This document shows positions 48,063 to 57,335 of a stretch of DNA of 64,000 nucleotides, one piece after another. The position numbers were made by a program, and so were the translations under genes. Each line of letters begins with the position of its first letter. Position 1 is the stretch's first letter. A model generated the notes under the pieces. That model did not search any database, was not told the DNA's origin, and worked only from the letters and a program-made list of their open reading frames with translations. The stretch comes from DASQHW01 sp038209365. GTDB taxonomy: Bacteria > Actinomycetota > Acidimicrobiia > IMCC26256 > PALSA-610. Where the stretch lies: NCBI GenBank assembly GCA_038209365.1, contig JBBQXS010000011.1, positions 1 through 64,000 of the forward strand, in the 5' to 3' direction.

Positions 48063-48833
48063 ATGCGCCCCATGACCGATCTCCCGCCGCCCGAACCGCC
48101 GCCGACGCCGCCCGTCTCTCCGCCGCCGACGCCGTACGCGGCGCCCGCCCCTTCCTTTCCCGCCCCGCCCGCAGCATTGCCGGCCGATCGCGTACGGGCT
48201 GCGTGGCACCGGCGCAACGAGTCCGACTACATCTTCGACTTCTGGACTGCGTTGGGCTGGTCGATCCTGACGTGCGGCATCTACGGCTTCTACGTCATCT
48301 ACCAGCTGGTGCGACGCTCACGCGATCACAACGCGCGCCGCATCGAGCTGCTCGACGCGGCCACCACGCTCGCGTGGGAGCAGGCCCAGGCGAAGGGACT
48401 CGGGGACGAGCTCCGTCCCGCGTTCGAACGCATTGCACCGCACATGGCGGTGCTGCGCAACCAGACGACGCAGTTCCGCGATCCCGTCATCTGGATGATC
48501 ATCTCGCTGCTCACCGGCGGGATCGGTCACTTCATCATCTACATCCTTCTGGACGGCGACCTCATCACCCACGACCACGCGGAAGGCGCGATCGAGAGCG
48601 AGTTGTCCACGATCTACACGCGTCTCGGCGCGCCGGTCGCGAGCCCGAATCCCGCTCGATTGAAGGGACCGCACAACTACGTCGGGCGCATCGTCGCCAC
48701 TCTGCTGACATGCGGCATCTACGGGTTGTGGTGGCAATACGACCTGATGACCGAAGGCAACCGCCACTTCCAGGAGAACTGGGCCTGGGAAGACGGCCTC
48801 GCACAGTCGGTCCAGCAGCTGATTGCGACGTGA
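48063..48833 (+). CDS. DUF4234-like membrane protein with an internal duplication
   Basis: 256 aa from ATG at 48063 (48072 is also possible). A Pro-rich head (~1-45) precedes two similar membrane segments: SILTCGIYGFYVIYQLVRRS near 70 and TLLTCGIYGLWWQYDLMTEG near 220, with a further helix pair between. The GIYG signature is that of DUF4234. The function is unknown. It diverges from xylA. The ATG of the SRPBCC gene follows 10 nt after its stop. Confidence 0.75.
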   Translation: MRPMTDLPPPEPPPTPPVSPPPTPYAAPAPSFPAPPAALPADRVRAAWHRRNESDYIFDFWTALGWSILTCGIYGFYVIYQLVRRSRDHNARRIELLDAATTLAWEQAQAKGLGDELRPAFERIAPHMAVLRNQTTQFRDPVIWMIISLLTGGIGHFIIYILLDGDLITHDHAEGAIESELSTIYTRLGAPVASPNPARLKGPHNYVGRIVATLLTCGIYGLWWQYDLMTEGNRHFQENWAWEDGLAQSVQQLIAT

Positions 48834-48843
48834 GCAGGACCTG

Positions 48844-49335
48844 ATGCAACGGCACGAGTTCTCGGTCGAGCTGGACGCGCCCCGGGAAGAGGTGTGGGAG
48901 GTGTTCTGGTACCGCGCACCGGATCGCCCGCAGCCGAAGGACGTGCGCACGCGCATCGAGATCCTGCATCCCGGCGACGCGGCCGGGAACGGCCTCGTCC
49001 GCCACTGCTCCTTCCCGGTCCCGAAGTGGTTGCTGTCGCGCGGGGTCGGCCAGTCGTGGGAGTGGCTGACGGAGGTGCGCCCGCACGAGTCGTGGCGGTA
49101 TGACGCAGTGGGCAAGCCGTTGTGGTCGCGTGCGACGGGCTGGACCCGTCTCACCGACCTCGGCGACGGCCGCACGCGGGTGACCTTCGTCGAAGAGTAC
49201 GAGGCGTTCAATCCCGTGATGCGCGTGTTGTTGGAGCGCGCCGTGCACCAGCGGCTCTCGAAGGACAACGACACGATCCTTGCCGCGCTCGAAGGTGGTC
49301 TGCGCTGGCACCGCAAGCGCCGGGCACGGTCGTGA
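48844..49335 (+). CDS. SRPBCC / polyketide-cyclase-like protein
   Basis: 163 aa from the ATG at 48844, preceded by AGGA. The START-like fold is suggested by HEFSVELDAPREEVWEVFW at the start, the central beta-strands (WEWLTEVRPHESWRYDAV), and the long C-terminal helix (VMRVLLERAVHQRLSKDND). It probably binds a hydrophobic ligand. Its stop overlaps the GTG of the acyl-CoA synthetase gene (GTGA), so a lipid-related role is plausible but unproven. Confidence 0.75.
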   Translation: MQRHEFSVELDAPREEVWEVFWYRAPDRPQPKDVRTRIEILHPGDAAGNGLVRHCSFPVPKWLLSRGVGQSWEWLTEVRPHESWRYDAVGKPLWSRATGWTRLTDLGDGRTRVTFVEEYEAFNPVMRVLLERAVHQRLSKDNDTILAALEGGLRWHRKRRARS

Positions 49336-50918
49336 CCCGACACTCGTTCGCCCGGGCGTGGCGAACCGTCGCCGAATTGGCTCCCGAACGGATCGCGCTC
49401 GTGTGCGGCGAGCGCCGCGTGACGTTCGCACAGTTCGACGAGCGCGCGGAGCGCTTCGGGCGCGTGCTGCGCGACGCAGGTCTCGTGCCCGGCGACAAGG
49501 TCGCGATCATGTGTGTGAACACGCCCGAGTTCATGGAGGCATTCTTCGCGGCGCAGAAAGTCGGCTGTGTCCCCGTCAACGTGAACTACCGGTACGTGGG
49601 CGCCGAGCTCGCGTACCTTCTCGACAATTCCGACGCCGCCGCCCTCATCTTCCACGATCAGTTCGCGTCCACGGTGCGGGACGCGCTCGCAGCGCTTCCG
49701 GCGGAGCGCCGGCCGCGCGTCGTGTGCAACGTCGAACGCGACTACGAGCGCTTGCTCGCGACTGCTGGCGACGAACCGATCGGGCGCGAGCCGTCTCCGG
49801 ACGACCTGATCTTCGTCTACACCGGTGGCACCACGGGCTCTCCCAAGGCGGTCATGTGGCCGAGCGACGACCTGTACGTCTCGCTGTGGCAGATGGCGCG
49901 CCCCGGCACCGACCCGCCGGACGTTGCCGCGTCGATGCGCGCCGACAAGCGGGCGGCCACGCTCCTGCCCGCGTGCCCGCTGATGCACGGCACCGGGCTG
50001 TTCATCACACTGTCGACGTTGTCGGGAGGAGGAACGGTCGTGTTGCTCGACACCCTCCGCCTCGACGCCGAGGCGGTGTGGAGCGCAATCGAACGCGAGC
50101 GCGTGCAGGTCTGCACGATCGTCGGTGATGCCTTCGCGCGGCCCATGCTCGCCGCGCTCGATGCCGAGCCCGAACGCTGGGACCTGTCGAGCCTCCGCGC
50201 GATCACGTCCTCGGGCGTGACCTGGAGTCCCGAGACGAAACGGGGGCTGCTCGCACATCTTCCGGGCATCACGCTGATCGACTCACTCGGCGCGTCGGAG
50301 GGGATCATGACGCGCACCGAGACCCGAGCCGCCGACGACATCGCGCCTGCTCGTTTCAAAGCGAGCGATCGACTGGTGGTGGTGACCGACGACGGTTTGG
50401 TCGCCGAGCCGGGCGACGGCCGCATCGGCATGCTCGGGGTCGGCGGTGCGATCCCGCTCGGGTACTACAAGGACCCGGAGAAGACGGCGACCACGTTCCG
50501 CACCGTTCGCGGACGCCGCTACTCGATTCCCGGCGACTACGCGACCGTGGAGTCCGACGGCACGATCCGGCTGCTCGGTCGCGGCTCGGCTTGTATCAAC
50601 ACCGGCGGCGAGAAGGTCTATCCCGAGGAGGTCGAGCTCTCATTGCGCTCGCACCCTGACGTGTTCGACTGCGTCGTCGTCGGCGTCCCCGACTCGCGCT
50701 GGGGAGAGGTGGTCGTCGCGCTCGTGCAGCCGACGGACGACGCGCCGCTCGACGGCGACGCGCTGCACGAGCATTGCCGTCACTCGCTCGCGGGCTACAA
50801 GGTTCCGAAGCGGTTCGTCGCGCTCGAGTCGCTGCAACGCTCACCGGCCGGCAAGGCGGACTACAAGCTCTTGCGGGACCTGGCCGCGAAAGCCATCGAG
50901 GAGGAGAGGTCGCCATGA
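49332..50918 (+). CDS. Acyl-CoA synthetase (AMP-binding family)
   Basis: 528 aa, GTG start overlapping the upstream stop by 4 nt. The AMP-binding loop is FVYTGGTTGSPKAVMW, followed by DSLGASEG, SIPGDYATVESDGTIRLLGR and the catalytic Lys in SPAGKADYKLL. It activates a carboxylic acid, probably a fatty acid, as the acyl-adenylate and then the CoA thioester. The exact substrate is not shown. It is operonic with the SRPBCC gene before it and the rhodanese gene after it (ATGA overlap). Confidence 0.92.
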   Translation: MTRHSFARAWRTVAELAPERIALVCGERRVTFAQFDERAERFGRVLRDAGLVPGDKVAIMCVNTPEFMEAFFAAQKVGCVPVNVNYRYVGAELAYLLDNSDAAALIFHDQFASTVRDALAALPAERRPRVVCNVERDYERLLATAGDEPIGREPSPDDLIFVYTGGTTGSPKAVMWPSDDLYVSLWQMARPGTDPPDVAASMRADKRAATLLPACPLMHGTGLFITLSTLSGGGTVVLLDTLRLDAEAVWSAIERERVQVCTIVGDAFARPMLAALDAEPERWDLSSLRAITSSGVTWSPETKRGLLAHLPGITLIDSLGASEGIMTRTETRAADDIAPARFKASDRLVVVTDDGLVAEPGDGRIGMLGVGGAIPLGYYKDPEKTATTFRTVRGRRYSIPGDYATVESDGTIRLLGRGSACINTGGEKVYPEEVELSLRSHPDVFDCVVVGVPDSRWGEVVVALVQPTDDAPLDGDALHEHCRHSLAGYKVPKRFVALESLQRSPAGKADYKLLRDLAAKAIEEERSP

Positions 50919-51265
50919 GCATGTGGAAGGGCCAGCGCATCGAGGCGATCGAGGTCACCGACGCACAGGCGGGCAGCGAGCACAACGTGCTGCTCGACGT
51001 GCGCGAAGCCGACGAATGGCAGGCGGGACACGCGCCCAGCGCCCGGTGGGTGCCGCTCGGCGAGCTGGAGAGCGTGCGTTTCCAACTGCCGATGAACCGG
51101 ACGATCGTGTGCGTGTGCCGGTCGGGCGGCCGATCGGCCAAGGCCGCGGCCGAGCTCGTGCAGATGGGCTTCAAGGCCGTCAACATGACCGGCGGCATGA
51201 AGGCATGGGTGGAGAACGGCCTTCCGGTCGTCCGCGACGACGGCACTCCCGGCGAGGTGATCTGA
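50915..51265 (+). CDS. Single-domain rhodanese
   Basis: 116 aa; the ATG overlaps the synthetase stop by 4 nt, with GGAGAGG upstream. The rhodanese fold shows LLDVREADEWQAGHAPSARW and the active-site loop VCRSGGRSAKAA with the catalytic Cys. It carries sulfane sulfur in the cytoplasm. It is convergent with the BBE-type flavoprotein gene with 4 nt between the stops. Confidence 0.9.
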   Translation: MSMWKGQRIEAIEVTDAQAGSEHNVLLDVREADEWQAGHAPSARWVPLGELESVRFQLPMNRTIVCVCRSGGRSAKAAAELVQMGFKAVNMTGGMKAWVENGLPVVRDDGTPGEVI

Positions 51266-51269
51266 GCCG

Positions 51270-52646
51270 CTACTCCGCGGGTGGGATGTTCTGGTTCCGC
51301 GAGAAGAGGTTCTTCGGGTCCCATTTCTTCTTGAGCTCGCGGAGCCTCTTGAACCGCTCGGGCCCGAAGGCCGCTTCGACGCGGCCTTCACCCTCGTCGC
51401 CGATGAAGTTCAGGTACGCGCGGCCGGTCGTCCAGGGCTTCATCGTCGCCGCGATCTCGCGGGTGTACGCGATGTTCTTCTCCGTCTCGGCCGGGTCCTC
51501 CCACATCGACAGGAAATGCGTGTTCCACGGCGCGTTGCGCTGTCCGAACGCGGTCGCGTCCTCGTCGACCCGTGCGATCGCCCCGCCGCCCGGGATGAGC
51601 AGCATCTGCGAGAACACCGAGACCGGCTGGGTCGCGACCTCGACCATCGCGTCGATTGCCTTGTCCGGCAGCTCCTCGAGGAAGTCGGCGGTCCAGTAGT
51701 TCAGACGTCCCTTCGGGTTCGCGCCGTCGAGAAGCTGCTGCACCGCGGTGTACGGCATCGGCTGGACCATGTCCATGAGGGGCGGACCGAACTCGCGCAG
51801 CGGCTTGAACGCGGCTTCGCCGTCCTCGACCGGACCCGCGTAGCAGCAGATGACGCCGATCATCGGCTGTCCCCACGCCTCTTTCGGTACGAAATCCTCG
51901 GGCGGCGCGCAGATGAAGGCGAGTGCCGATCCGACCTCGTCGGGCGCATCGCGCACAAAGTCGCGGTAGAAGCGCGTGAGGTCGCGGCCCTGGTCGGGTG
52001 TGTAAATGAGCATTCCGCCGAGCACGATCGGACCCAGCTCGTGGAGGCGCAGGTGGAACTCGGTCACGACACCGAAGTTGCCGCCGCCTCCGCGTATGCC
52101 CCAGAACAGATCCGCGTTCTCGTGCGCCGACGCGGTGACGACGCGACCGTCGGCGGTGACCACTTCGGCCTGCACGAGGTTGTCGCAGACGAAGCCGAAT
52201 TTGCGCTCCAGCCAACCGCTGCCGCTTCCGAGCGCCAACCCCGAGATGCCCGTCGTCGTCACGCGACCGCCCGTGCACACAAGGCCGTGTTCCTGCGTGG
52301 CGGCGTCGAACTCTCCCCAGTTGAGACCGGCCGCCGCGCGCGCGATCTTCGCCTTCGGGTCGACCTCGATGCGCTTCATGCCCCGCAGGTCGATGACCAC
52401 ACCCGCGTCGCACATGGAGGCGCCGGTCACGCCATGCCCGCCGCCGTGGACCGCCAGCGGCAGTGACTGCTCACGTGCCAGGTTGACGGCGGCAACGACA
52501 TCTTCGGTGCACGAGCAGCGCGCGATGAGCGCGGGGCGCCGGTCGATCATGCCGTTGAAGATCTTCCGCGCGTCGTCGTATTCGGCGTCGTCGGAATGGA
52601 TCAAGTCGCCACGGAAGCCGGGGAGCTCGAAGCGGGTGCTGGGCAT
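51270..52646 (-). CDS. FAD-linked (BBE-type) oxidoreductase
   Basis: 458 aa from the ATG at 52646 (MPSTRFELPG), with AGGAG 8 nt upstream. The PP-loop FAD domain has PLAVHGGGHGVTGASMCDAG, including the His used for covalent FAD, and GGRVTTTGISGLALGSG. The BBE motif closes the protein (RAYLNFIGDEGEGRVEAAFG, RLRELKKKWDPKNLFSRNQN). The second covalent Cys of bicovalent members was not seen. The substrate is unknown. The glpD promoter region lies divergently 50 nt away. Confidence 0.87.
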   Translation of the reverse strand: MPSTRFELPGFRGDLIHSDDAEYDDARKIFNGMIDRRPALIARCSCTEDVVAAVNLAREQSLPLAVHGGGHGVTGASMCDAGVVIDLRGMKRIEVDPKAKIARAAAGLNWGEFDAATQEHGLVCTGGRVTTTGISGLALGSGSGWLERKFGFVCDNLVQAEVVTADGRVVTASAHENADLFWGIRGGGGNFGVVTEFHLRLHELGPIVLGGMLIYTPDQGRDLTRFYRDFVRDAPDEVGSALAFICAPPEDFVPKEAWGQPMIGVICCYAGPVEDGEAAFKPLREFGPPLMDMVQPMPYTAVQQLLDGANPKGRLNYWTADFLEELPDKAIDAMVEVATQPVSVFSQMLLIPGGGAIARVDEDATAFGQRNAPWNTHFLSMWEDPAETEKNIAYTREIAATMKPWTTGRAYLNFIGDEGEGRVEAAFGPERFKRLRELKKKWDPKNLFSRNQNIPPAE

Positions 52647-52686
52647 GATGGTTCTCCTGCTCTGACTGCGTGGGCGGGAAGGCAAC

Positions 52687-52692
52687 TAGCCT
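52687..52692 (+). promoter_or_regulatory. Probable -10 box (TAGCCT) of glpD
   Basis: TAGCCT ends 6 nt before the GTG at 52699, leaderless spacing. Confidence 0.5.
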
Positions 52693-52698
52693 GGCGCA

Positions 52699-54345
52699 GT
52701 GGAGTTCGACCGCGCCACTGCAGTGCGCCGCCTTTCGGAGGAGGCCTTCGACGTGCTCGTCGTCGGGGGTGGCATCACGGGCACGGGGGTCGCGCTCGAC
52801 GCGGTGACGCGCGGCTTGCGCACCGCGTTGATCGAAAAGGGCGACTTCGCGTCCGGGACGTCCTCGAAATCGTCGAAGCTCGTCCACGGCGGCATCCGAT
52901 ACCTGCAGCAAAAAGAGGTCGGGCTCGTCTACGAAGCATTGGCAGAGCGTCAGACCCTGCGCAAGACCGCGCCGCATCTCGTGCGCGTGCTGCCTTTCCT
53001 CCTGCCGGTGTTCACGAAGGACGGCCTGCTGCCGCGCCGGCTGGCGCGATTGCTCGGCTCGATGATGTGGATGTACGACCTCACCGGAGGAGTCCGGATC
53101 GGCAAGCTGCACAAGCGAATCTCCAAGGAGGACGCGCTGCGCTACATGCCGACGCTGCCGCCCGACAACATCGCGGCGTCGTACATCTACTACGACGCGC
53201 AGGCCGACGATGCCCGCCTCACGCTCGCGGTGGCGCGGTCCGCAGCCGACCATGGCGCCGCCGTCACGAACTACGCGTCGCTGGTGGGCATCGTGAAGGA
53301 TGGCGACGGACGTGTCTCCGCTGCCCGCGTGTGCGTCGACGGCGTCGAGCTCGATGTGCGCACGCAGGTGATCGTGAACGCGACGGGCGTATGGTCGGAC
53401 GACGTGCGCGCGCTCGACGAGGGAACGCACCCGCGATCGATTCGACCGGCGAAGGGCATCCACATCACGGTGCCGTGGTCCTTGGTACGCAACGAGATCG
53501 CGGCGGTGATCCCTGTCCCGAAGGATCGACGGTCGGTCTTCGTCGTGCCGTGGGGCGGGGAGGGCGGCCCGCATCGCTTCACGTACATCGGGACGACCGA
53601 CACCGACTACGAGGGTCCGCTCGACGACCCGCAGATCACACCGGAGGACGTCGCGTACCTCTTGGGCGCGATCAACAGCGCCGTCACCACGAAGATCACC
53701 GAGGCCGACATTCTCGGCACCTGGGCCGGTTTGCGGCCGCTCGTCGCGGCGGCGAAGAGCGAACGCACCGCCGACCTGTCGCGCCGGCACACGGTGCAGG
53801 TCGCACCCAGCCGGGTGGTCACGGTCACGGGCGGGAAGCTCACGACGTACCGGCGCATGGCCGCCAACGCGGTCGACGCGGTGAACAAATCGCTCGGGCG
53901 AAGAGGTCGCAGCGGCACCAAGGACGTGCGCCTGCACGGCGCCGAGGGCTGGGACGCGCCCGACATCCCGAAGGAGCTCGGCGAGCGCTACGGCGCGGAC
54001 GCGCGCGAGGTCGTCGCGCTGCAGCACACCAACCCGGAGCTGGCGCGGCCGCTGGTCGAAGGCCTGCCGTACTCGCGCGCCGAGGTCGTGTACGCGGCGC
54101 GCGCCGAGATGGCCCTGACCGTCGACGACGTGCTGTCGCGTCGCACGCGCACCCGCCTGCTGGGTCGCGACGCGTCGGCGATGGCGGCCGAGGACGTCGC
54201 CACGTTGATGGGTGACGAGCTGGGCTGGTCGGACGATGAGCGTGCCTCACAGGTCGCGGCATACCGCGCGCTCGTCGACAACGAGCGCAAGGCCGGCGGT
54301 CTCCCCGAGACGGCGCTCGACGCATTGTCGCAGCCGCCCACCTGA
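52699..54345 (+). CDS. glpD: Glycerol-3-phosphate dehydrogenase (FAD)
   Basis: 548 aa, GTG start. The FAD site is VLVVGGGITGTGVALDAVTR, followed by GTSSKSSKLVHGGIRYLQ. Further family motifs are WAGLRPLVAA and VTGGKLTTYRRMA. It oxidises sn-glycerol-3-phosphate to DHAP at the membrane surface and reduces quinone. It starts a glycerol group: an alkyl-DHAP-synthase-like gene follows after 18 nt and glpK after that. A TAGCCT -10 box lies 6 nt before the start. Confidence 0.93.
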   Translation: MEFDRATAVRRLSEEAFDVLVVGGGITGTGVALDAVTRGLRTALIEKGDFASGTSSKSSKLVHGGIRYLQQKEVGLVYEALAERQTLRKTAPHLVRVLPFLLPVFTKDGLLPRRLARLLGSMMWMYDLTGGVRIGKLHKRISKEDALRYMPTLPPDNIAASYIYYDAQADDARLTLAVARSAADHGAAVTNYASLVGIVKDGDGRVSAARVCVDGVELDVRTQVIVNATGVWSDDVRALDEGTHPRSIRPAKGIHITVPWSLVRNEIAAVIPVPKDRRSVFVVPWGGEGGPHRFTYIGTTDTDYEGPLDDPQITPEDVAYLLGAINSAVTTKITEADILGTWAGLRPLVAAAKSERTADLSRRHTVQVAPSRVVTVTGGKLTTYRRMAANAVDAVNKSLGRRGRSGTKDVRLHGAEGWDAPDIPKELGERYGADAREVVALQHTNPELARPLVEGLPYSRAEVVYAARAEMALTVDDVLSRRTRTRLLGRDASAMAAEDVATLMGDELGWSDDERASQVAAYRALVDNERKAGGLPETALDALSQPPT

Positions 54346-54349
54346 TCCC

Positions 54350-54355
54350 TATTCT
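54350..54355 (+). promoter_or_regulatory. Possible -10 box (TATTCT) before the AGPS-like gene
   Basis: TATTCT ends 8 nt before the GTG at 54364. It would allow independent transcription of the second glycerol gene. Confidence 0.35.
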
Positions 54356-54363
54356 CCGCTGTC

Positions 54364-55863
54364 GTGGAGACCAATCGCGGGGCGCCGACGCCTCCTATCG
54401 CGTTGGCCGAGGGCGAGGTCGGTGACCGCCTGACCGGAAAGCGGATCGAGGTCGATGCCGCGTTGCGGTCGCGGCTGATCGCCACCGGCGCCGAGCTGAT
54501 CGACACGCCCGACATCGTCGCCGAGGCGAGTCGCGACTGGTGGCCTCTCGCGATGATCTGGGCGCTCGACGGGCAGGTGGCGGCGCGGGCGTCGGTCGTC
54601 GTTCGGCCGGCCGACGTCGCACAGGTCCGGGGCGTCCTGCGCGCGTGCAACGACGCCCGCGTGCCTGTGACCGCGGCCGCCGGTCGCAGCGGTGTCTGCG
54701 GCGCGAGCGTTCCGGCGTTCGGGGGGGTGTTGCTGGATCTGACCGAGCTCTGCGACATCGTGGACGTGGACGACACGTCGCTGCTCGTGGACGTCCTGCC
54801 GGGGACGTTCGGCGACGTGTTCGAGGACGTGCTGCGCGCCGAGCACGGCCTCACCTGCGGGCACTGGCCGCAGTCGATGGCACTGTCCACGGTCGGGGGA
54901 TGGCTCGCGTGCCGCGGCGCAGGCCAGTACTCGACGCGCTACGGCAAGATCGAGGACATCGTCGAAGGCCTCGACGTCGTGCTCGCCGACGGCACCCTCG
55001 TACACACCGGCGGCGCGCCGCGGGCGGCGGTCGGCCCCGACCTCACCCAGCTGTTGGTGGGATCCGAGGGCACGCTCGGGATCATCGTCGGCGCCCGCCT
55101 GCGCGCCCACCGCGTGCCGGCTGCAGAGATGCGGGGTGCGTACGCCTTCGTCTCGTTCACCGACGCCCTGGTCGCCATGCGTCGTATCGTGCAACGGGGC
55201 GCGACGCCGGCAGTGCTGCGCCTGTACGACCCGATCGAAGGCGATCGGAGCTACCAGACTGGCGACGCCAACGTGCTGTTGGTGCTCGACGAAGGTGACG
55301 CCCATGTCGTCGAGGCCACTCGGCGCATCGTGGACGAGGAGACCGCGCGGGCAAAGGCCGAGCCGCTCGACGTTGCGCTCGTCGGTCGGTGGCTCGGCCA
55401 CCGCAACGACGTCTCCGCGCTCGAGGCACTGATCTCTCGCGGTCTCGTCGTCGACACGATGGAGGTCTCGGGGTCGTGGCGCGTGTTGCCGGAGATGTAC
55501 GGACGGGCCACTGCGGCAATCCGCGGTGTCGAGCACACGATCGTCGCGTCCGCGCACCAGAGCCACTCGTATCTCGACGGCGGCTGTCTCTACTTCACGT
55601 TCGCGGGGAGACCACCCGAAGACGCGCGCGAGGAGTACTACCGCGCGGTGTGGGACGCCGGTCAGCGCGCCGTGCTCGAAGCCGGCGGGGCGCTGTCCCA
55701 CCACCACGGGGTCGGTCTCAACCGTGCACGCTTCGTCCCCGAGGCGCTCGGTGCAGGCTTCGGCGTGTTGCAGGCGGTCAAGGACGCGCTCGATCCGAAC
55801 GGCGTGCTCAATCCCGGCAAGCTCGGTTTGCGCAGCCCGTTCGGTGACCGGCCGTGGCCGTGA
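54364..55863 (+). CDS. Alkylglycerone-phosphate-synthase-like flavoprotein
   Basis: 499 aa, GTG start. The PP-loop (ARVPVTAAAGRSGVCGASVP), the FAD contact GWLACRGAGQYSTRYGKIEDI and the C-terminal SHHHGVGLNRARFVPEALG match the AGPS branch of FAD-binding oxidases, in which HHGVG is the active-site loop. AGPS swaps an acyl chain for a fatty alcohol on acyl-DHAP, the first ether-lipid step. A D-lactate or glycolate oxidase-like role is the alternative. Placement between glpD and glpK suggests DHAP chemistry. Confidence 0.78.
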   Translation: METNRGAPTPPIALAEGEVGDRLTGKRIEVDAALRSRLIATGAELIDTPDIVAEASRDWWPLAMIWALDGQVAARASVVVRPADVAQVRGVLRACNDARVPVTAAAGRSGVCGASVPAFGGVLLDLTELCDIVDVDDTSLLVDVLPGTFGDVFEDVLRAEHGLTCGHWPQSMALSTVGGWLACRGAGQYSTRYGKIEDIVEGLDVVLADGTLVHTGGAPRAAVGPDLTQLLVGSEGTLGIIVGARLRAHRVPAAEMRGAYAFVSFTDALVAMRRIVQRGATPAVLRLYDPIEGDRSYQTGDANVLLVLDEGDAHVVEATRRIVDEETARAKAEPLDVALVGRWLGHRNDVSALEALISRGLVVDTMEVSGSWRVLPEMYGRATAAIRGVEHTIVASAHQSHSYLDGGCLYFTFAGRPPEDAREEYYRAVWDAGQRAVLEAGGALSHHHGVGLNRARFVPEALGAGFGVLQAVKDALDPNGVLNPGKLGLRSPFGDRPWP

Positions 55864-57335
55864 GCGAACGGGGCGGAGAGCGGACGAACCGGGTCCTCGT
55901 CGTCGACGTCGGGACGAGCAGTGTGCGCGCGTGCGTGTTCGACCGCTCCGGTGCGGAGCTCGGCGCATCCACGCGGGAGCTGCTGCCGGACTCTCCCGCC
56001 GACGGGCTGGTGGAGTTCGACGCCCGCGTCATGGCCGGCACCTGTCTCGATCTCGCCCGACGCGCGCTCGCCGATGCGGGCCCGGTCGACGCGGTCGGGA
56101 TCTCGAACCAGCGCGGCTCCACGATCGTCTGGGACCGCGCCACCGGCGAGCCCGTCGGGCCGGGGATCGGCTGGCAGGACCTGCGGACGGTCGGCGAATG
56201 CCTCGCACTACGCGCGCAAGGGTTGCACGTCGGTCCCAACGAGTCGGCGACCAAGTTGCAATGGCTCCTGGGTCAACTTCCGGACCGGGCACGCGCGCGC
56301 GACCTCTGCTTCGGCACCGTCGACACGTGGGTTGCGTGGACGTTGTCCGAAGGAGCCGTGCACGTCACCGACGCGACCAACGCGGCGATCACCGGCATGC
56401 AGGTGATCGACGATCCGTCGTCGTGGGACGCGCGGACGCTGGCCTTGCTCGACATCCCGGCCGAGATGCTGCCTCCGATCGTCGACTCGTCCGGTGTCAT
56501 CGGCGAAGCGCGCGCCCTGCCCGGCGCGCCGCCGATCGCGGCGTTGCTCGGCGACCAGCAGGCGTCGCTGGTCGGACAGGGTTGCGTACGGCCCGGCGAT
56601 GCGAAGATCACCTTCGGCACCGGCGGCATGCTCGACCTCGTGCTGGGGCCGGACGCGCCCGGCGCCGGCCGGCGCGGCAAGGCGGGCACCTTCCCGATCG
56701 TGGCGTGGCGTCACCGGGGCCGGATCACATGGGGCGTCGAGGCGGTCATGCTCGCGGCGGGCACCAACGTGCAGTGGCTGCGCGACGACCTCGGCGTGAT
56801 CGCGTCGTCCGGCGAATCACACGACGTCGCCGCGCAGTGCGACGACACGAACGGCGTCGTGTACGTGCCCGCCCTGCTCGGCATCGGGACGCCCTTGTGG
56901 GACTACGGCGCGCGGGGCGCGTTGTTCGGGCTCACGCGCGGCTCGGGTCGCGCCGAGATCGTGCGCGCAGTGCTCGAAGGCGTCGCGCACCGCGGCGCCG
57001 ACCTCGTCGACGCCGCCGAGTCCGACAGCGGCATCGCCATTCCGACGGTGCGCGTCGACGGTGGGATGACCGACAACCCCACGTTCGTGCAGGCCCTCGC
57101 CGACGCCACGCAACGGCCGGTCGAGATCTCTCCTGTACGCGAGGCCACTGCGCGCGGCGCCGCCCTCATGGCCGGCCTCGCGCTGGGGCATCACCGCGAC
57201 GTCGACGATCTCGCGTCGACGTGGTCGCCGCGAACGAGGGTGGAACCGGCACGCGTGCTGGACCGCGATCGCTGGCGCGACGCGCTGCGCCGCGCGCGGG
57301 GCTGGATCCCCGAGCTCTCAGGAATCGATCTCTGA
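55860..57335 (+). CDS. glpK: Glycerol kinase (FGGY family)
   Basis: 491 aa from GTG at 55860, which overlaps the upstream stop as GTGA (55854 is an alternative start). Motifs: LVVDVGTSSVRACVFDRSG, VGISNQRGSTIVWDRATGEP, GDQQASLVGQGCVRPGDAKI, FGTGGMLDLVLG and VRVDGGMTDNPTFVQALAD. It phosphorylates glycerol to the substrate of GlpD. The order glpD / AGPS-like / glpK with short gaps supports one operon. It overlaps the next convergent gene by 18 nt. Confidence 0.85.
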   Translation: MSERGGERTNRVLVVDVGTSSVRACVFDRSGAELGASTRELLPDSPADGLVEFDARVMAGTCLDLARRALADAGPVDAVGISNQRGSTIVWDRATGEPVGPGIGWQDLRTVGECLALRAQGLHVGPNESATKLQWLLGQLPDRARARDLCFGTVDTWVAWTLSEGAVHVTDATNAAITGMQVIDDPSSWDARTLALLDIPAEMLPPIVDSSGVIGEARALPGAPPIAALLGDQQASLVGQGCVRPGDAKITFGTGGMLDLVLGPDAPGAGRRGKAGTFPIVAWRHRGRITWGVEAVMLAAGTNVQWLRDDLGVIASSGESHDVAAQCDDTNGVVYVPALLGIGTPLWDYGARGALFGLTRGSGRAEIVRAVLEGVAHRGADLVDAAESDSGIAIPTVRVDGGMTDNPTFVQALADATQRPVEISPVREATARGAALMAGLALGHHRDVDDLASTWSPRTRVEPARVLDRDRWRDALRRARGWIPELSGIDL

